Source of the DNA: Deltaproteobacteria bacterium UBA7527
GTDB lineage: Bacteria > Desulfobacterota > Syntrophorhabdia > Syntrophorhabdales > Syntrophorhabdaceae
DNA length: 8,158 nt
Assembly (NCBI GenBank): GCA_002478225.1
Contig: DLMV01000067.1
Span: 2,596-10,753 of the forward strand
Reading direction: 5' to 3'
Position numbers and translations under genes: made by a program. Under the pieces are notes generated by a model. It saw only the letters and a list, made by a program, of their open reading frames with translations. It was not told the origin of the DNA and did no database searches. The number at the start of each line of letters is the position of its first letter. The stretch's first letter is position 1. Of the stretch, positions 5,654 through 8,158 are shown in pieces.

Positions 5654-6070
5654 CTATGTTTTACGGGGTTCATCCTTCATCAGATAAGGGTCTATAATGT
5701 CACGGAGCTTAGAGAGCTCCAGCCCGGCATACACGTCATTCTTTTCAATGATAAAGGCTGGATATGTGCTGGTGCGGTGGAGCAGGGATTTATAGATGCC
5801 GGTAAAAGACTGCGCGTTGACAAGGGAAATATTGATCTGTTCCCCGTATATGTTCTCAAGCTGCTGAATAACTTCCGAGAGCTTGCTCAAAGATTCTCTC
5901 ATCTCGGCTGGATATTCATCAATGATCTCCTTGTTCACCTCTTTTTCAACACCGGATTCGTGAAAAATAAGCTTACAGCTCGGACAGTTGCTCAGCATGA
6001 CCGGCATAACCGTCACGACCTCGACTGAAACGGGTCCATTACGGTTTCCGGGAGTATTTTTTTTGTCCAT
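5654..6070 (-). CDS. Small thioredoxin-fold protein with CPSC motif
   Basis: From the ATG at 6070 the product has 138 residues; a TTG at 6097 in the same frame would add nine. No signal peptide or membrane segment is seen, so it is probably cytoplasmic. 'VEVVTVMPVMLSNCPSC' gives a first beta strand followed by a CxxC pair (Cys29, Cys32), the layout of a thioredoxin active site. A helical insert follows (about 40-75), then the strand 'INISLVNAQ', and 'TYPAFIIEKNDVYAGLELSKLRDIIDPYL' carries the likely cis-Pro (Pro104) and the final strands and helix of the fold. It is longer in the middle than classical thioredoxin, and CPSC is not the classical CGPC. A disulfide or thiol redox role is inferred; the partner is unknown. 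It is co-oriented with the Fis-like gene, 46 nt downstream of that stop. Confidence 0.72.
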   Translation of the reverse strand: MDKKNTPGNRNGPVSVEVVTVMPVMLSNCPSCKLIFHESGVEKEVNKEIIDEYPAEMRESLSKLSEVIQQLENIYGEQINISLVNAQSFTGIYKSLLHRTSTYPAFIIEKNDVYAGLELSKLRDIIDPYLMKDEPRKT

Positions 6071-6075
6071 ATTGA

Positions 6076-6104
6076 AATGTACGTCACGCCCCGGCAATAG
6101 TCAA
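6076..6104 (-). promoter_or_regulatory. Candidate promoter for the thioredoxin-like gene
   Basis: Read on the minus strand, TTGACT (complement of 6099-6104) and TACATT (complement of 6076-6081) are separated by 17 nt. The -35 matches five of six consensus bases and the -10 four of six. A start site about 7 nt further would fall at or next to the ATG at 6070, implying a leaderless or nearly leaderless mRNA. This agrees with the absence of an SD before that ATG. Confidence 0.4.
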
Positions 6105-6116
6105 GCCACGTCCAGT

Positions 6117-6335
6117 TCATCCGGTCATATAACTCTTCAGTTCTTTTGTTGATATGTTCGCTTCTTTCATCTTCCGCCAAATGGTTGTTCGTCCAATGCC
6201 AAGAAGCTGTGCTGCCTTGCTCAGGTTTCCGCGGCATGCCCGCACCGCGACTATGATGGCTTGTTTCTCCATCTCAGCCAAGCCTCTTACCGGTTGTTCG
6301 GTCACGGGCCATCCCGGTCCTTGTTTTTCTACCAT
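6117..6335 (-). CDS. Small Fis-type (HTH_8) DNA-binding protein
   Basis: The product is only 72 residues. 'GLAEMEKQAIIVAVRACRGN' followed by 'LSKAAQLLGIGRTTIWRKMKE' (about 18-58) is the Fis-type helix-turn-helix found in Fis and at the C-terminus of NtrC-like sigma54 activators. There is no receiver or AAA+ sigma54-interaction domain, and it is shorter than Fis (98 residues), so it is either a minimal stand-alone regulator or the detached output domain of a former NtrC-type protein. Its ATG overlaps the autotransporter stop by 7 nt in another frame, and GGGGGAG lies 10 nt upstream of the ATG, supporting this start and coupled translation. A second in-frame Met (residue 22) would still keep the HTH. 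Auto- or co-regulation of the autotransporter is inference. Confidence 0.8.
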   Translation of the reverse strand: MVEKQGPGWPVTEQPVRGLAEMEKQAIIVAVRACRGNLSKAAQLLGIGRTTIWRKMKEANISTKELKSYMTG

Positions 6336-8158
6336 TGAAATTTCACTCCCCCTGTTACGGAATGTGCGCTTTCTTTCGATCTCACCTGCCCGTCATAGGC
6401 AAGGAAGAAGCTCCAGGCATCCTTTACCTTTCCTGTTACCCCCAGGGAGAAGGTGCCGCTGTCCCGGTCGAGCTTGTCGGAGGAAACCCTGAAGGAACCT
6501 GAAGGGGCGCCGGCGAAGCGGGCATTGAGCAGGGCCTCATTATCGCCAAGCTCATGGACCCAGCGGGCGGATATCTCGGGGGTGACAAGGAAGGTCTCTG
6601 TGATGCGGAACTCCTTTGCCGCGCGGACGCCAAGGGCAGCCTGCAGGGAGAGGGTGTTCTCGCTGCTTACATCGAGATTGAGGGCCTGCGCTCCTCTTTC
6701 CGTGAAGCCGTCCCGATGGTTTTGAAGGGCAAGGAACGAGGTGTAAGGGGTAATGGCGAAACCGTTGACCGGTATCCGGTACCCGCCTTCTATATACCCT
6801 GAGATATCGTATCCATTATAGGATCCCTTTGCCATCCGGGAAATGGCCCCGAAGTTGATGTAACGGGTGGTATCATAGCTGTTCCTGCTGTAGGCAAGGG
6901 CAAGGTCCGTGTACCACCTGTTGTCTTTCGGGGTGTAGGAGCCGTAGATCGCACCCTGGTAGCTGTCCTCGCTTCCCTTATCCTTGAGGTCCTTCATGGT
7001 CATGTTCGTCTTCGCATACCCCAGGGCAAACCCGGCTTTGATGGCAGGGGTTAGGTTGAAGTCCACACCGGCCATGGTGCCGCCGATGGTAAAGTCATAC
7101 CGGGAGGCGATGTCATCACCGCTCCTGTCGCCGGTTGCACCGTATCCTTTTATCCACAGATCAAAGGGGTCCTTCTTCCCGTCCTTTGCTATAGAGGGAA
7201 CGCCTGTATCGGTCAGGGTCTCCATATTCGCCGCAAGCATCGTAAGGTGGGTTCCCTTGCTGTCCATCCTGGTGTTCGAAGACAGGGATGAGGAACGGCG
7301 GAAGAGGTTCCGGTAGAAGCTTGCCGTCCTGTAGGTGTCGACGATGGTGTATGCCGTGTGGCTCGCCCCGCCCATTTTATCGAGGGCAAGACGAACGTCG
7401 GAAGCGCCAAGGGAACCCAGGGCTGTGTACACGTCAAGCATATCCCCGGAGGCCATGCCGAAATTGTTGTCGAGAAAGGTGCCTACGGCATGCTGGTTGC
7501 CCGTCAGGGCGGCGCCTGCAAAGTTGGAGCTCAGGTTCAGGATAAAATAAGCGTTGTATTTATCGTAGGCAAGTAATGCATGGACATACCCGGAATCCGT
7601 CCTGGCGGTGTACTTTTCGTATTCACCGGTCAGGCCCGACAGGGCTTCCACGATGATATGTTTTCCTCCCCTTACACCCTTCGTATCGACGAGCACGGTG
7701 CCGCCGTTGATCGTCGCCTTATCGGCGACGATCTTCGCCAGATCGCCGGCATTATTGGCGGCGCCGATCTCGTATATACTGCCGGCCTCCTGGGTATAAT
7801 TGCCTTCGACCTTGATATCACCCCTGTTGCTTATTGTGCCGCCATCGTTCACTTTTAGGTCCTTTGTCTGGAATGCGCCTCCCCGTCCAACAAGAAGGAC
7901 ATTTGTGTTTAGGTTGCCGGGAGTCGTGGCCCGACCTATGTTCGTCAGGCCTTTGATAGCTGCGATGCCTCCGTCGCCGATCCCGAGGGTGGCGGTGTCA
8001 AGGGTGCCGGTCTCGTTCACGTTGAGGCTGCCGAATACGATAGTGTCAGTGGCTACTTTTGCTGTGCCGTCGATGGCGGCGGTGCCGTCTGTGTTGATCG
8101 CAAGATTACCGGTGGTCAGGTCACCGCCGGTCTTGACATTCAGGCTGCCGCCTTTCTC
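6329..8158 (-). CDS. Autotransporter (type Va) with C-terminal beta-barrel, 5' truncated by window edge
   Basis: The minus-strand frame is open to the window edge (609 residues visible), so the GTG at 8020 is internal and the start lies beyond 8158. Residues 1-~125 are low-complexity beta-helix passenger repeats rich in Gly, Thr, Asn and Asp ('GGSLNVKTGGDL', 'TDGTAAIDG', 'ETGTLDTATLGIGDGG'). Then comes the passenger-end signature 'YTQEAGSIYEIG' with 'DKATINGGTVLVDT', a linker region, and from about residue 332 ('FDLWIKGYG') a roughly 278-residue barrel of alternating strands ending 'GGVKFQW' with a terminal aromatic residue. Such proteins insert in the outer membrane and display or release the passenger. 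I see no cysteine in the visible part and no protease triad or other catalytic signature. The Fis-like gene starts inside its last codons. Confidence 0.92.
   Translation of the reverse strand, partial: EKGGSLNVKTGGDLTTGNLAINTDGTAAIDGTAKVATDTIVFGSLNVNETGTLDTATLGIGDGGIAAIKGLTNIGRATTPGNLNTNVLLVGRGGAFQTKDLKVNDGGTISNRGDIKVEGNYTQEAGSIYEIGAANNAGDLAKIVADKATINGGTVLVDTKGVRGGKHIIVEALSGLTGEYEKYTARTDSGYVHALLAYDKYNAYFILNLSSNFAGAALTGNQHAVGTFLDNNFGMASGDMLDVYTALGSLGASDVRLALDKMGGASHTAYTIVDTYRTASFYRNLFRRSSSLSSNTRMDSKGTHLTMLAANMETLTDTGVPSIAKDGKKDPFDLWIKGYGATGDRSGDDIASRYDFTIGGTMAGVDFNLTPAIKAGFALGYAKTNMTMKDLKDKGSEDSYQGAIYGSYTPKDNRWYTDLALAYSRNSYDTTRYINFGAISRMAKGSYNGYDISGYIEGGYRIPVNGFAITPYTSFLALQNHRDGFTERGAQALNLDVSSENTLSLQAALGVRAAKEFRITETFLVTPEISARWVHELGDNEALLNARFAGAPSGSFRVSSDKLDRDSGTFSLGVTGKVKDAWSFFLAYDGQVRSKESAHSVTGGVKFQW

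Noticed and set aside
1..8158. CRISPR array, tRNA/rRNA genes, insertion sequences, toxin-antitoxin or defence genes
   Set aside because: I looked on both strands and saw no spaced repeats of CRISPR size, no tRNA or rRNA sequence I could recognise, no transposase motifs and no known defence domains.

Overview
The window looks like chromosomal DNA of a Gram-negative (diderm) bacterium. It carries an MCE-type lipid-transport protein with its outer-membrane lipoprotein partner, a type V autotransporter with a C-terminal beta-barrel, and an exported lytic transglycosylase. Base composition is moderate. Short heptanucleotide repeats lie in the spacers. The gene style would fit an anaerobic deltaproteobacterium-like or Nitrospirota-like lineage, but nothing here fixes the taxon.

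Plus strand, 1-1899: the end of an MCE/PqiB-like operon. It holds the C-terminal part of an MlaD/PqiB-family protein (cut by the window edge), a PqiC-like ABC-transport auxiliary lipoprotein, and a DJ-1/PfpI-family protein whose start overlaps the lipoprotein stop. Next comes a 156-bp spacer built largely of heptamer-phased repeats with an internal 8-bp inverted repeat. It is followed by a stand-alone GMP-synthase-type ATP pyrophosphatase (2056-3024) without a glutaminase domain and with altered substrate-site motifs. A well-formed sigma70-type promoter, a roughly 100-nt leader with competing hairpins and a 66-residue cold-shock protein follow, ending in a very strong intrinsic terminator (3383-3424) and possibly a second one.

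Minus strand, 3568-8158: reading from the right edge, an autotransporter (5' end outside the window), a 72-residue Fis-type HTH protein overlapping its stop by 7 nt, a small thioredoxin-fold protein with a CPSC motif, and, after a spacer of nearly 200 bp, a large exported protein with a C-terminal SLT lytic-transglycosylase domain. The cold-shock gene and the transglycosylase gene converge.

Much of the window serves the cell envelope (lipid transport, murein turnover, surface autotransporter). I see no clear undescribed defence or mobile system. The most interesting signals are the heptamer-phased spacer DNA, the cold-shock leader structures, the atypical GuaA-like enzyme, the autotransporter/Fis-like overlap and the uncharacterised N-terminal region of the transglycosylase.
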